Of a stretch of DNA of 64,000 bases, positions 44,280 to 55,661 are shown one piece after another. The DNA comes from Alteromonas sp. KC3 (GTDB taxonomy: Bacteria; Pseudomonadota; Gammaproteobacteria; Enterobacterales; Alteromonadaceae). Position numbers and translations under genes: made by a program. The notes beneath the pieces were generated by a model. That model made no database searches, had not been told where the DNA came from, and was given only the letters and a program-made list of their open reading frames with translations. Position 1 is the stretch's first letter, and the number at the start of each line of letters is the position of its first letter. The DNA lies in assembly GCF_016756315.1 (NCBI RefSeq), contig NZ_AP024235.1:3472001-3536000 (forward strand), written 5' to 3'.

Positions 44280-47200
44280 ATGAGTTTATATAATCCCAAT
44301 GATTCCCGGGACAACTGCGGGTTTGGCTTAATCGCCCACACCCACGGGGAAGCCAGTCATGAATTGGTAACAACTGCAATTCACGGCCTAGACCGTATGC
44401 AGCATCGTGGCGGTATCGCCGCAGACGGGAAAACCGGTGATGGCTGTGGTTTACTACTGCAAAAACCGGATGCGTTCTTCCATGCAATCGCCGAAGAAAA
44501 TGGCTGGAAACTCAGCAAAAAATACGGCGTGGGCATGATTTTTTTAAGTCAGGACCCAGTACTTGCGCAAACTGCGCGTGAGATACTAAATGAAGAACTA
44601 GAAAGAGAAACGCTATCAGTAGTGGGTTGGCGCGAAGTGCCTGTCGACCGCTCAGTACTCGGCGAACTCGCACTCACGGGCGTACCGCAAATTGAACAAG
44701 TATTTGTGAATGCCCCTGCGGGTTGGCGTAAACGCGACTTAGAGCGTCGCCTTTATATGATCCGCCGTCGAGCAGAAAAACGCCTTGAAGCCGATCCAGA
44801 TTTTTACGTTGCTTGCTTGTCAGGTCTTGTAACTATTTACAAGGGCTTGGTAATGCCTAAAGACTTGCCAGCGTTTTATCACGATCTGGCTGACGAACGC
44901 ATGCAAAGCGCTATTTGTGTATTCCACCAGCGCTTTTCTACTAACACATTGCCACGCTGGCCATTGGCACAACCTTTCCGTTTCCTTGCGCACAATGGTG
45001 AAATTAATACCATTAAAGGAAACCGCGACTGGGCAATGGCACGTGCTGCAAAATTCGCTACACCGCTTATCCCAGATTTGAAAGACGCAGCACCTTTTGT
45101 AAACACTGAAGGCTCAGACTCGTCGTCTCTTGATAATATGCTAGAGCTGTTCTTGGCAGGCGGTATGGATTTATTCCGTGCTATGCGTTTGCTTGTGCCA
45201 CCTGCATATCAAAACAACAAAACCATGGATGACGACCTTCGTGCATTTTATGAGTTCAACTCTATGCACATGGAGCCGTGGGATGGTCCAGCCGGTATCG
45301 TATTGACTAATGGCCGCCATGTTGCGTGTAACCTCGATAGAAATGGTTTACGCCCTGCTCGCTACGTCATTACCAAAAATGGTTTTATTACCCTTGCCTC
45401 AGAAGTGGGCATTTGGGATTACGAGCAAGCCGACGTTATTGAAAAGGGCCGCGTTGGTCCTGGTGAAATGCTTGCCGTTGATACTTACACCGGCAAAATT
45501 TGGCGCTCAAACGAAATTGATGATGACTTAAAAGAACGTCATCCTTATAAAGAGTGGCTAGAAAAGCACATTCGTCGTTTAACACCGATTGAACAACTCG
45601 ATGCATCGCTTATTGGTAAGCGTGTGTTCGATGACGACGCCATGGCGGTGTATCACAAGCTTCACGCGTACAGCTACGAAGAAATTCAACAGGTTGTTAA
45701 GGTACTGGCAAAAGACGGCCAAGAAGCCGTAGGCTCTATGGGTGACGACACGCCAATGGCGGTGATGTCATCGCGTCAGCGCACAGTGTATGACTACTTC
45801 CGTCAGCAATTTGCTCAGGTAACTAACCCGCCAATTGACCCACTACGTGAAAACCACGTTATGTCGTTAGCAACCTGTATTGGTCGTGAACAAAACGTAT
45901 TTAGCGAAACCTCAGGCTACGCAGACCGCGTATTGTTTGACTCGCCAATATTGATGTATACCGACCTGAAACAGCTACGTGAATTTAACCCAGACAACTA
46001 TTACTCCGAAGTAGTAGAGCTTCAATATGCTCCACAAGAAGGCTTAAAGAAAGCCATTGAACGCGTATGTAATGAAGTTGAAATGCTGGTGAAAAACAAA
46101 CGTGCTGCGTTCGTTATTTTGTCAGATAGAAATATCAAGCAAAACCGTTTAGTTATCCCTGCGGCAATGGCAGTTGGAGCTGTACAGCGTCGCTTAGTTG
46201 AGAAGTCACTACGCTGCGATGCCAACATAGTTGTTGAAACCGCCAGTGCACGTGATCCGCATCACTTTGCGGTGCTGATTGGTTTAGGTGCAACAGCGAT
46301 TTATCCTTTCCTTGCCTATGAAACTATTGAGCAACTTTGCGAGAAAGGCGAGCTTGATATCACACCAATGCAGGCCACGTTGAACTACCGTAAAGGTATC
46401 AACAAAGGTTTGTACAAAATTATGTCGAAGATGGGTATTAGTACCGTTGCCAGCTACAGAAGCTCTAAGCTGTTTGAGGCCATTGGTATTAATAACGAAG
46501 TAATGCAGCTTTGCTTTAATGGCGTTACTTCACGTATTCAAGGCGCCGGCTTCGATGATTTCCAACAAGATTTAATTAACCTAAATCGCGTTGCTTGGCT
46601 TAAACGTAAATCAGTTGACCACGGCGGTCTTCTTAAATACGTCCACGGCGGTGAATATCACGCCTATAACCCAGACGTAGTAAGTACACTTCAAAAAGCG
46701 GTTGTGTCAGGTAACTATGACGACTATCAGGTTTATGCAAAACTTGTTAACGAACGCGCTCCTGCACATATTCGTGATTTGCTGGCGTTAAACCCTGACT
46801 GTGACCCAATTGATGTTAGCGAAGTAGAAGCTGCGGAAAACTTATTCCCTCGTTTCGACACGGCAGCCATGTCTATTGGTGCACTAAGTCCAGAAGCGCA
46901 TGAAGCGCTGGCCATTGCTATGAACCGCTTGGGTGGTCAGTCTAACTCTGGTGAAGGTGGTGAACATCCTTCTCGTTTTGGTACTGAGAAAAATTCAAAG
47001 ATTAAGCAGGTGGCTTCAGGTCGCTTTGGCGTAACACCACACTACTTAGTTAATGCTAGCGTAATTCAAATTAAAGTAGCGCAAGGTGCAAAACCTGGTG
47101 AGGGCGGTCAGTTGCCGGGTGATAAGGTGAACAAGTACATTGCGCAGCTGCGCTTCTCTGTACCTGGCGTAACCCTTATTTCTCCGCCACCACACCATGA

Positions 47201-48746
47201 CATCTATTCAATTGAAGATTTAGCTCAGCTAATTTTCGATTTAAAACAGGTCAACCCAACTGCACTTATCTCTGTGAAATTGGTATCTGAACCAGGTGTA
47301 GGCACCATTGCTACTGGTGTTGCAAAGGCCTATGCCGACCTGATTACCATTTCAGGTTACGACGGCGGTACAGGTGCAAGCCCGCTAACGTCAGTTAAAT
47401 ATGCAGGTAGTCCTTTTGAACTAGGCTTGTCTGAAACACAACAGGCCCTAATCGAAAACGGCTTGCGTCACAAAGTACGCGTTCAAACCGACGGTGGTTT
47501 AAAAACGGGCTTAGACGTAGTGAAAGCGGGTATTTTAGGCGCAGAAAGCTTCGGTTTTGGTACTGGCCCAATGGTAGCGTTAGGCTGTAAGTACCTTCGC
47601 ATTTGTCACTTGAACAACTGTGCGACCGGTGTTGCAACTCAAGATCAGAAACTGCGTGACGACCACTTTATCGGTCTTCCTGAAATGGTGATGAACTACT
47701 TTAAGTTTATCGCGCAGGAAGTACGTGAAATTATGGCATCGATAGGTGTTGCCAAGTTCGACGATCTTGTTGGCCGTACTGAACTACTTAAAGTATTAGA
47801 CGGCATTACCGCGAAGCAAAACCGTTTAGATTTATCACCGTTATTAGTGCAGCCGCAAGCAGGTGAGCACACGCGGTTATTCTGTTCAGAAACGACCAAC
47901 GCGCCTGTAGATAAAGGCGAGTTGAATGCGCAGATGCTTAAAGACGGACAACAAGCCGTTATCGATGGTAAATCGACTACACTAAGATACCCAATACGCA
48001 ATACTGACCGTTCGGTTGGCGCTCTGTTGTCAGGCGAAATTGCTAAGCACCACGGTAACCACGACTTTGAAGATACTCCGATAAAAATAGAGCTTACCGG
48101 CACTGCCGGCCAAAGCTTTGGTGTGTGGAACGCAGGTGGTTTGCATATGCACCTTGAAGGTGATGCAAATGACTATGTGGGTAAAGGTATGACTGGCGGT
48201 AAGCTAGTAATTCACCCGCCACGCAACATTAACTTTGACGCGCACGACAGCGCCATTATGGGTAACACATGTCTATACGGTGCCACTGGCGGTAAGCTAT
48301 TTGCAGCGGGCCGTGCAGGCGAACGTTTTGGTGTACGTAACTCTGGTGCTATCGCAGTAGTCGAAGGTATTGGCGATAACGGCTGTGAATATATGACAGG
48401 CGGCATCGTTGCAGTACTTGGCCCGGTTGGCGTTAACTTTGGCGCAGGTATGACAGGTGGTTTCGCGTATCTAATGGATGATAACGACGACCTTGATAAC
48501 CGTGTTAACGCTGAGCTTGTTGATATTATGTCGATAGAAGATAAAGCCATTCTTGCTGAACACTTACGTGGTTTGATTAATCAACATTATGAAGAAACGG
48601 GCAGTGAGCATTCGTTGTCGCTACTGACAAACTTTGCTGACACGCTTAAACGCTTCAAGTTGATTAAACCCAAAACCAGCGATGTGAAAAACTTGCTTGG
48701 TCACATCAGTCGTTCAAGTGCTGAATTACGCATTCAGGCTCAGTAG
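44280..48746 (+). CDS. gltB: Glutamate synthase, large (alpha) subunit
   Basis: 1488 residues. Transfers the glutamine amide to 2-oxoglutarate with electrons from NADPH, giving two glutamates. The N-terminal class II glutaminase has its nucleophile at Cys13 (DNCGFG), so a 12-residue propeptide is removed. The FMN/synthase domain and the 3Fe-4S cysteines CKYLRICHLNNC are present, followed by the GXGXG-type beta-helix with YMTGGIVAVLG. The compact N-terminus is shorter than in E. coli. It forms an operon with gltD. Confidence 0.98.
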   Translation: MSLYNPNDSRDNCGFGLIAHTHGEASHELVTTAIHGLDRMQHRGGIAADGKTGDGCGLLLQKPDAFFHAIAEENGWKLSKKYGVGMIFLSQDPVLAQTAREILNEELERETLSVVGWREVPVDRSVLGELALTGVPQIEQVFVNAPAGWRKRDLERRLYMIRRRAEKRLEADPDFYVACLSGLVTIYKGLVMPKDLPAFYHDLADERMQSAICVFHQRFSTNTLPRWPLAQPFRFLAHNGEINTIKGNRDWAMARAAKFATPLIPDLKDAAPFVNTEGSDSSSLDNMLELFLAGGMDLFRAMRLLVPPAYQNNKTMDDDLRAFYEFNSMHMEPWDGPAGIVLTNGRHVACNLDRNGLRPARYVITKNGFITLASEVGIWDYEQADVIEKGRVGPGEMLAVDTYTGKIWRSNEIDDDLKERHPYKEWLEKHIRRLTPIEQLDASLIGKRVFDDDAMAVYHKLHAYSYEEIQQVVKVLAKDGQEAVGSMGDDTPMAVMSSRQRTVYDYFRQQFAQVTNPPIDPLRENHVMSLATCIGREQNVFSETSGYADRVLFDSPILMYTDLKQLREFNPDNYYSEVVELQYAPQEGLKKAIERVCNEVEMLVKNKRAAFVILSDRNIKQNRLVIPAAMAVGAVQRRLVEKSLRCDANIVVETASARDPHHFAVLIGLGATAIYPFLAYETIEQLCEKGELDITPMQATLNYRKGINKGLYKIMSKMGISTVASYRSSKLFEAIGINNEVMQLCFNGVTSRIQGAGFDDFQQDLINLNRVAWLKRKSVDHGGLLKYVHGGEYHAYNPDVVSTLQKAVVSGNYDDYQVYAKLVNERAPAHIRDLLALNPDCDPIDVSEVEAAENLFPRFDTAAMSIGALSPEAHEALAIAMNRLGGQSNSGEGGEHPSRFGTEKNSKIKQVASGRFGVTPHYLVNASVIQIKVAQGAKPGEGGQLPGDKVNKYIAQLRFSVPGVTLISPPPHHDIYSIEDLAQLIFDLKQVNPTALISVKLVSEPGVGTIATGVAKAYADLITISGYDGGTGASPLTSVKYAGSPFELGLSETQQALIENGLRHKVRVQTDGGLKTGLDVVKAGILGAESFGFGTGPMVALGCKYLRICHLNNCATGVATQDQKLRDDHFIGLPEMVMNYFKFIAQEVREIMASIGVAKFDDLVGRTELLKVLDGITAKQNRLDLSPLLVQPQAGEHTRLFCSETTNAPVDKGELNAQMLKDGQQAVIDGKSTTLRYPIRNTDRSVGALLSGEIAKHHGNHDFEDTPIKIELTGTAGQSFGVWNAGGLHMHLEGDANDYVGKGMTGGKLVIHPPRNINFDAHDSAIMGNTCLYGATGGKLFAAGRAGERFGVRNSGAIAVVEGIGDNGCEYMTGGIVAVLGPVGVNFGAGMTGGFAYLMDDNDDLDNRVNAELVDIMSIEDKAILAEHLRGLINQHYEETGSEHSLSLLTNFADTLKRFKLIKPKTSDVKNLLGHISRSSAELRIQAQ

Positions 48747-48756
48747 GAGGATTTAG

Positions 48757-50175
<1,419 letters not shown>

Positions 50176-50234
50176 TGTATTCCATTCATAAACACCTGCT
50201 TTGACTTGAAGTGAGTCTGAAGCACGTCAATGTT

Positions 50235-50264
50235 AAGCCCAGTAACCTGTTACTGGGCTTTTTT
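50235..50264 (+). terminator. Rho-independent terminator of gltBD
   Basis: AGCCCAGTAAC and GTTACTGGGCT form an 11-bp stem with a two-base loop followed by six T. It lies between gltD and the convergent ligase-desulfurase gene. Confidence 0.92.
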
Positions 50265-50269
50265 ATGCG

Positions 50270-52909
50270 TTACGCAATGACCTTATGCGCTTCTGCGTCA
50301 GAGGCTAACACACGCCTCACTGCATCTATGCATTTATCAATGTCTTCATCGGTATTCATAAGCCAAGGGCTAATTCTTAGCGTACCTTGACTATTTATCT
50401 GTTCATGAAGAGGTTGTGCACAATGAAACCCAGCGCGAACACAAATCCCATCCCTTTCACTTAAAATATTTGCAATAAATTGGGCCGACATCGACGTTGG
50501 ATTTAACGACACAGGACCAGGAGCATCAATGTCTCCTAATACTAGTGCAGGATAAGATGCTTTAAGTGCTCGCCTTAGTTTCTGAGTTAGGCCATCTACA
50601 TGTTGCTGTACATTGTCCATTCCAATATCCATTAGAAATCGAGCAGCAGCGGCCAAACCGACCACATTCTCCATTGCAGGAGTACCTGCTTCAAAGCGCC
50701 AAGGTATGGGCTTTAAGATATTCTGCTGCGAGCTCACTTTTTCCACCATCGACCCACCCCACTGAACTGGACTTAGCTGCTCTAATGCCTCTGTTCGCCC
50801 CCAAAGTACGCCAACCCCGCTGGGCCCTCCCATTTTGTGTCCACTGAAGACGAGGAAATCCACTGAGAGTTTATTCACATCAATAGGCATATGCGGTACT
50901 GACTGCGCTGCATCTAATAGTACTTTGCAGTGGTATTTCCGGGCTAACTCCACAACCCTGTCAACATCCAGTAAATTGCCTGTTACGTTGGAGATATGCG
51001 CTAGCGTTACCAAGCTATGTGGTGCTCGTTGCATCTCTTTTTCTAACGCAAAGAAATCTACATGAAGTGCATCATTTAAGTTGATAACCGACTTTTGCTT
51101 CCAAGGTAAGAAGTTAGCGTGATGTTCAGCAGCACTGGTAATGACATTTGCAAAGCATGATTGTTGCGCGATAAGGTTTAAACACTCTGTTGTATTTCTC
51201 AGTAATACAATGTTAGCTGGAGTTGCGCCGATAAAACGGGCTATATCAGCGCGTGCCTGCTCAAATTGTTCGGTGATTGCATCGCCGAGAAAGTGAGCAC
51301 CTCTATGCACATTTCCTGTCGCTTTAGATAGTACCCGCGCAACTTCATTCACAACAACATTAGGTTTAGGTGTAGTTGCTGCATTATCCAAATAGCATAC
51401 TTTTTTCCCCATCGGGGAACGCACTTCTCGCAAGGAAAAATGCTCAACCAAAGTGCATTTTGTCGACTCTATCGGCACAAACTCTACAACGTCTTCGGCG
51501 AGCAACTCTGGCGTATTTTTAATTGGTTCGCTTGCTAAATACTTCCCACTGCTTTTGGGCGTCAAGAATGGCTCTTCAATTATGTTCAATTGAACACTTT
51601 TCCCGCCTAAAGCTTCATGCAGTGCTGTGAAGCTAGAGTTGCTGACCTCGCCTCTTTTGACTATTTTTAAAGTGAACTGATTTACCTTGTTCTGTACCAA
51701 AACAAAATTAACAACATTAGGGTTAGAGAGCACAAAGTTTTGTAGCATTCTAGCCGTCATTATATTGCCATGCACCGTTACAATATTTTCTACAACTCGT
51801 CCTTGAACCAGCAGCGCTTTGCGACCGTTTGCTAGGTTTTGCCATTGCGCTGTATCACCAATCGCGTATCGTATAATCGGCATTACCCTATTGTTTAAGT
51901 CAGTAACGACAACGCGCCCTAGAATACCTGGCTCAACAATGAGACGTTCGTTGTCATCAAGCAATTCCACATAAATGTCGTCTTGATAAATAGATACGGC
52001 ATGCTGGTCCACAGGACTTGCGCCAATACTGCCCACTTCACCAGTGCCATACAGGTTCACAAAGTTTACCTTTAACGACTGCTTGATGGTGTTCACCATG
52101 TTTTCAGCAGCCAGTCCTCCGTATGGAATAACCGTCGACAAAGCCGGTAAAACAGTATTCAACTCTGCTGCACGCAACGCAATCCAGTAGATGAACAAGG
52201 GGTAGCCGCGAAGTATTTCAGTGCGACTTTTAGCCAACAACGCTAAGATGGGATCAATCTGTTTACAGATATGCGACCAATCGCCTGCTGTTATTGGGCT
52301 CACAGTAGTTCTTTGCATAAGCCACTGTCGCTCGATTCTCCCTCTCAAGTTACTCATCGTATCTTCATGGCTCCACTGTCTTGTGAGTGTCGCCCAGCGC
52401 AAAAAAGGCCAGATAGCCTCGGGCCCCTTATCAATTAGCCCACACGTTACGTTGCATGCAGATGGTGGTATATCAAGTGTTTTTCTTGCCCAAAAGGTTT
52501 GATGACTTAACGCTATATTGACATTTTCTAGAGCGCGCAAACGATCCCGCTTTGCAAAATCAGTTACAACTGTCATTCTTTCACTTGTACCGCCTGACGC
52601 TAGGGTTTGATGCTCTTCTTTACGGTGAGGAAGTACATTCTGCTCGGGAAAGCCAGTGACGTAATCTGACTTATACGTCAGCGGAATTTGCTCGAAGGTT
52701 TCTATATCATTCAACTGTGCTTGCCAGAATGGCAACGACTTCGCTAGTGATAGTATTTCGTTTCGCTTTTGACTTTGAAGCGCTAGAGAGGGATACCCAG
52801 CTAAATGCTTCTCAATGATAAGTTTTGCGTCTGACCAACACTGAGTGGTAGATAGTTGCTCAAAAAAAGGGAACAATCCATATTCACCAACAAATGACTT
52901 CAAGTGCAT
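50270..52909 (-). CDS. Fusion of PaaK-like adenylate-forming ligase and SufS-like cysteine desulfurase
   Basis: 879 residues in two complete domains. Residues 1-490: an acyl-adenylate-forming enzyme of the phenylacetate-CoA ligase (PaaK) group, with the ATP loop ASGGTSERM at 104-112, YGTGEVGS at 287, IGDTAQW at 350, the hinge GR at 370 and a late Lys in SSGKYL near 456. Residues 500-879: a class V aminotransferase of the SufS/CsdA group with HH at 596-597, DAAQS at 666, PLP lysine Lys692 (SGHKMGG) and the persulfide Cys830 (RAGFHCAQP). All key residues are present in both halves. Start chosen at ATG 52909 with GAGG upstream. It is the second gene after the beta-propeller gene. Function is not known; activation of a carboxylate plus sulfur delivery is inferred. 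Confidence 0.85.
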   Translation of the reverse strand: MHLKSFVGEYGLFPFFEQLSTTQCWSDAKLIIEKHLAGYPSLALQSQKRNEILSLAKSLPFWQAQLNDIETFEQIPLTYKSDYVTGFPEQNVLPHRKEEHQTLASGGTSERMTVVTDFAKRDRLRALENVNIALSHQTFWARKTLDIPPSACNVTCGLIDKGPEAIWPFLRWATLTRQWSHEDTMSNLRGRIERQWLMQRTTVSPITAGDWSHICKQIDPILALLAKSRTEILRGYPLFIYWIALRAAELNTVLPALSTVIPYGGLAAENMVNTIKQSLKVNFVNLYGTGEVGSIGASPVDQHAVSIYQDDIYVELLDDNERLIVEPGILGRVVVTDLNNRVMPIIRYAIGDTAQWQNLANGRKALLVQGRVVENIVTVHGNIMTARMLQNFVLSNPNVVNFVLVQNKVNQFTLKIVKRGEVSNSSFTALHEALGGKSVQLNIIEEPFLTPKSSGKYLASEPIKNTPELLAEDVVEFVPIESTKCTLVEHFSLREVRSPMGKKVCYLDNAATTPKPNVVVNEVARVLSKATGNVHRGAHFLGDAITEQFEQARADIARFIGATPANIVLLRNTTECLNLIAQQSCFANVITSAAEHHANFLPWKQKSVINLNDALHVDFFALEKEMQRAPHSLVTLAHISNVTGNLLDVDRVVELARKYHCKVLLDAAQSVPHMPIDVNKLSVDFLVFSGHKMGGPSGVGVLWGRTEALEQLSPVQWGGSMVEKVSSQQNILKPIPWRFEAGTPAMENVVGLAAAARFLMDIGMDNVQQHVDGLTQKLRRALKASYPALVLGDIDAPGPVSLNPTSMSAQFIANILSERDGICVRAGFHCAQPLHEQINSQGTLRISPWLMNTDEDIDKCIDAVRRVLASDAEAHKVIA

Positions 52910-52976
52910 ACCAGCGCCTCGCCTGGGCAATTTTTAACCATCCTACCACAAAATTTTAACAATTCACTATATGATA

Positions 52977-53011
52977 TGCTGACGTTAAACTAGGTAAGAC
53001 TTACGTCAGCA
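52977..53011. promoter_or_regulatory. Nine-bp inverted repeat between propeller and fusion genes
   Basis: TGCTGACGT (52977-52985) and ACGTCAGCA (53003-53011) pair across 17 bases in the 110-bp gap. It may be an operator for the fusion gene or an attenuator after the propeller gene; no T-run follows. Confidence 0.5.
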
Positions 53012-53019
53012 ACTTGATA

Positions 53020-53925
53020 TCATTTGAGCTCAATCCAAGAAGGTTGCGAGGCATTTTTGACAATTCGATATAATTCAGACCCATCAACATTGATGATATG
53101 GATATCATACAACCCCTCAACATTATCAGAGACAAAAGCAATTCGTGATCCATCAGGAGACCAGACAGGATCCCAGTCAGAGAGTTCGTTATTGGTCAAT
53201 CGCCTTTCATTTTCCCCATTGATATCCATTACGTAAATTTCCCGGTTGCCATCTCTATCAGACATATAAGCAACGTATTTGCCATCGGGAGAAACTTCCG
53301 GATGCCAGTCCTCAGCATCATTATTTGTTAGCGTTATTATGTTGCTACCATCACGATTTGCTATGGATATTTCACTTGTCCCTGTCTTAGAATGAAAAAC
53401 AATTCTCCCATCAGGCATAAATGAGGCACCGCCACCGCTTAGTCCCTGAATTTTTTTTTGTTCAGTGCCATCAGCATTCATGATCCAAATTTCTTCGTTG
53501 GTACTACCATCTTCGTTTTTTTTGTTTCTGGAAAACAAAATATGTTGGCCATCAGGCGACCACGAAGGAGCAGCATCCCATACGTTTGCGTCTGTGGTTA
53601 ACCTAACAACGTGGCTACCGTCAACATTAGCTGAGTGAATAGACCAGGTTTTGTAACTATCATATTTCCCATAGAAAGCGATTTGAGTTCCATCAGGTGA
53701 TATAACGGGATAACCATCTGCTAACGTATAACTGGTAAGTTTAGTTTTCTTTTTTTCAACTAAATCAATAGTATAAATTTCACGCTTCTTTCCCTCAAAC
53801 GACGAGTAAATAAGCGCGTAGGACTCAGCGTCGAATGCATTAGCCTGAGGAAAAAATAAAAACGAAAGCGCGATAGAACAAAATAGGTATCGGTTGTATC
53901 GTTCAAGTTTGAAAATGTAGTTCAT
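53020..53925 (-). CDS. Exported TolB-like beta-propeller protein
   Basis: 301 residues. The signal peptide ends near FPQANAFD. The body holds about six PD40-type WD-like repeats, seen as SPDGTQIAFYG, SPDGQHILFSRN, MPDGRIVFHSK, SPDGKYVAYMSD and SPDGSRIAFVSD, so it folds as a propeller in the periplasm. Beta-propellers of this kind bind proteins or sugars; no catalytic residues can be named. AAGGA precedes the ATG. It is upstream of the ligase-desulfurase fusion on the same strand, so co-transcription is possible. Confidence 0.85.
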   Translation of the reverse strand: MNYIFKLERYNRYLFCSIALSFLFFPQANAFDAESYALIYSSFEGKKREIYTIDLVEKKKTKLTSYTLADGYPVISPDGTQIAFYGKYDSYKTWSIHSANVDGSHVVRLTTDANVWDAAPSWSPDGQHILFSRNKKNEDGSTNEEIWIMNADGTEQKKIQGLSGGGASFMPDGRIVFHSKTGTSEISIANRDGSNIITLTNNDAEDWHPEVSPDGKYVAYMSDRDGNREIYVMDINGENERRLTNNELSDWDPVWSPDGSRIAFVSDNVEGLYDIHIINVDGSELYRIVKNASQPSWIELK

Positions 53926-54291
53926 GTCAGTCCTTAAGAAACCTGCGCAAGCATCAGGTTAGTCTGTTACTTGCCTAAACTGTTGCGTTATATAAAGGTA
54001 ACGAGTGTAAATTGTTAGGGTATGGAAAGGCTCTGCTAACTGACGTGTAAAACACGCTCTTAATCCTAATACAAGAGATATTGATAGCGTCGTAGCTTAC
54101 GACATTTGTCATACTACTGCCTAAAGCGTGAGGGGAAAAACAGCATTTATACCTAATACCTTGACTGAAAACCGCATACCTAAAATAGGTTAATTTGCGG
54201 TCGATTTGCCTAGTAAGGTAGTTGAACTGATTGGCATTCGGCTCTACTATTTTTGTAACACTATTTCACTAGTAAAAAACGAGAAAGCGCC
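53926..54291. promoter_or_regulatory. 366-bp intergenic region
   Basis: No gene is seen between two divergently transcribed genes. It contains a nested inverted repeat, CCGCA (54172) with ACCTA-AAA-TAGGT inside (54178-54190) and TGCGG at 54196-54200. Promoters for both neighbours must be here. Confidence 0.5.
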
Positions 54292-54747
54292 ATGAATTAC
54301 CGCCAAACTGCATCATCTATTTCACGCCCTGCGTTCGCTTCAGCATTGGCTTTTTATGTGCTTTCTCTGTCATCGGTAACGGCAGATACACTGTCAGTTG
54401 AAAGTAACGAAGTTGCGCCTACAGCAAAAACGTCTGTATCGTTAACACAACCAGATACGGTGTCTTGCCCTGCAGCATTTCACGACGTTACCATTACCGA
54501 TGACGCTACGCAGTGCCAGCAGTTTGAAACACAAGTCCCTGCTGCAATGGTATATCACACCAAGCAACAGCCAAACGACGTTGTTGCTTTTTACCAAGCA
54601 AATATGTCGGCGTTAACCGTTCACGCGCCAGTAAATCAGCGCACCCTTCTTACCTCAGAAAACAACTATACTCGCATTGTTATTTCACCAGACAATACTG
54701 GTGCACAAGTCGACATACTTGTTACACCAAAAACTAACACACAATAA
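54292..54747 (+). CDS. Exported hypothetical protein, 151 residues
   Basis: A signal peptide (hydrophobic stretch about 15-30, ending near SVTADT) suggests a periplasmic protein. The mature chain is Thr/Asn-rich with a cysteine pair (SCPAAFHD and TQCQQFE) and beta-strand-like segments. No family recognised. A hairpin terminator-like structure lies downstream before the next gene. Confidence 0.7.
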   Translation: MNYRQTASSISRPAFASALAFYVLSLSSVTADTLSVESNEVAPTAKTSVSLTQPDTVSCPAAFHDVTITDDATQCQQFETQVPAAMVYHTKQQPNDVVAFYQANMSALTVHAPVNQRTLLTSENNYTRIVISPDNTGAQVDILVTPKTNTQ

Positions 54748-54871
54748 AATCAATAATTTAAACATCAAACTAACTCGCGGTACGCCAAACACTCTAATTA
54801 GATCTTAGTGCACATATAAAACTGGCATCTGCCTTGCAAAATCAACTACAGAACCCCTTGGTTTAATCATA

Positions 54872-54895
54872 GCGTCATTTTTATGACGCCATTTT
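54872..54895 (+). terminator. Hairpin terminator after the 151-residue gene
   Basis: GCGTCAT-TTTT-ATGACGC followed by CATTTTT, in the gap before the DUF2726 gene. Confidence 0.6.
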
Positions 54896-54916
54896 TGACT
54901 GATATTTGCGAGGAAT

Positions 54917-55507
54917 ATGATGGAATTGGCAATTATTTTAATGATGTTACTTATTGTCGTCGCCCTAGGCGCCATTAAATTGTCAGATGGCGGAGTATCT
55001 TTCCCTTTTAGACGAAAGCCTCAGTTGTTCACACCTGTCGAACATTCTTTTTTAAATTTAATTGAGCAAGCCATGGGCAGAGAATTCAGAATTATTTGTC
55101 GCGTTCGTTTAAATGATCTTGTTGCGGTTCGTCAAACAACGAACAAAAAGACTGCAAGCCAAGCGTTAAGTCGAGCTTCTAGTAGGCAGTTAGATTTTGT
55201 TTTGGTCGACAAGAACGACATGAGCCCTGTTCTTGCTATTGACCTAGTTCACAATCAAGGTAAAGACGGCTATAAAACGCAAAAAGATTGGTTTGTAACG
55301 GGGGCACTTGATGCCGCGGGCCTTCCCCACGCACGAATTAAAGTAAAATCTGGTTATAGTGTGGATGACATCAGAGAATGCCTAGAGAACAAGCTTATTC
55401 CTTATCGCCGCATACAACAAAAAATGGCTCAGCTACCTACACACAATCCTGAGCCGCCCAAACGTCCGACGCGCCCTATTCGCTCTAGTCGCCCAGCTGC
55501 TGCTTAA
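54917..55507 (+). CDS. DUF2726 domain-containing membrane-anchored protein
   Basis: 196 residues: one N-terminal membrane helix (ELAIILMMLLIVVALGAIKL), then the DUF2726 domain with LFTPVEHSFLNLIEQAM and RQLDFVLVDKNDMSPVLAIDLVHN, which looks like a PD-(D/E)XK nuclease-like fold, and a basic Pro-rich C-terminus. A topoisomerase or nuclease-related role has been suggested for the domain, but I cannot confirm. AGGAA precedes two tandem ATGs at 54917 and 54920. Confidence 0.85.
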   Translation: MMELAIILMMLLIVVALGAIKLSDGGVSFPFRRKPQLFTPVEHSFLNLIEQAMGREFRIICRVRLNDLVAVRQTTNKKTASQALSRASSRQLDFVLVDKNDMSPVLAIDLVHNQGKDGYKTQKDWFVTGALDAAGLPHARIKVKSGYSVDDIRECLENKLIPYRRIQQKMAQLPTHNPEPPKRPTRPIRSSRPAAA

Positions 55508-55661
55508 ATACGATGTAACGCTTCCCCTAGCCTTTGTTGCTTTGTTATTTTCTTACTCTCAAATAACGGTAACAAAGGCATTTTTCTGTCAGTTTCGTTT
55601 TATTCCTTATACAATTAACGCACTCGCGTAAAACGCATTCCTAAAACCTATCGGTAGCATT

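Noticed and set aside
44030..48746. Long antisense frames within gltB and other large genes
   Set aside because: They are shadows of strongly coding genes, with no ribosome sites and no independent protein patterns.
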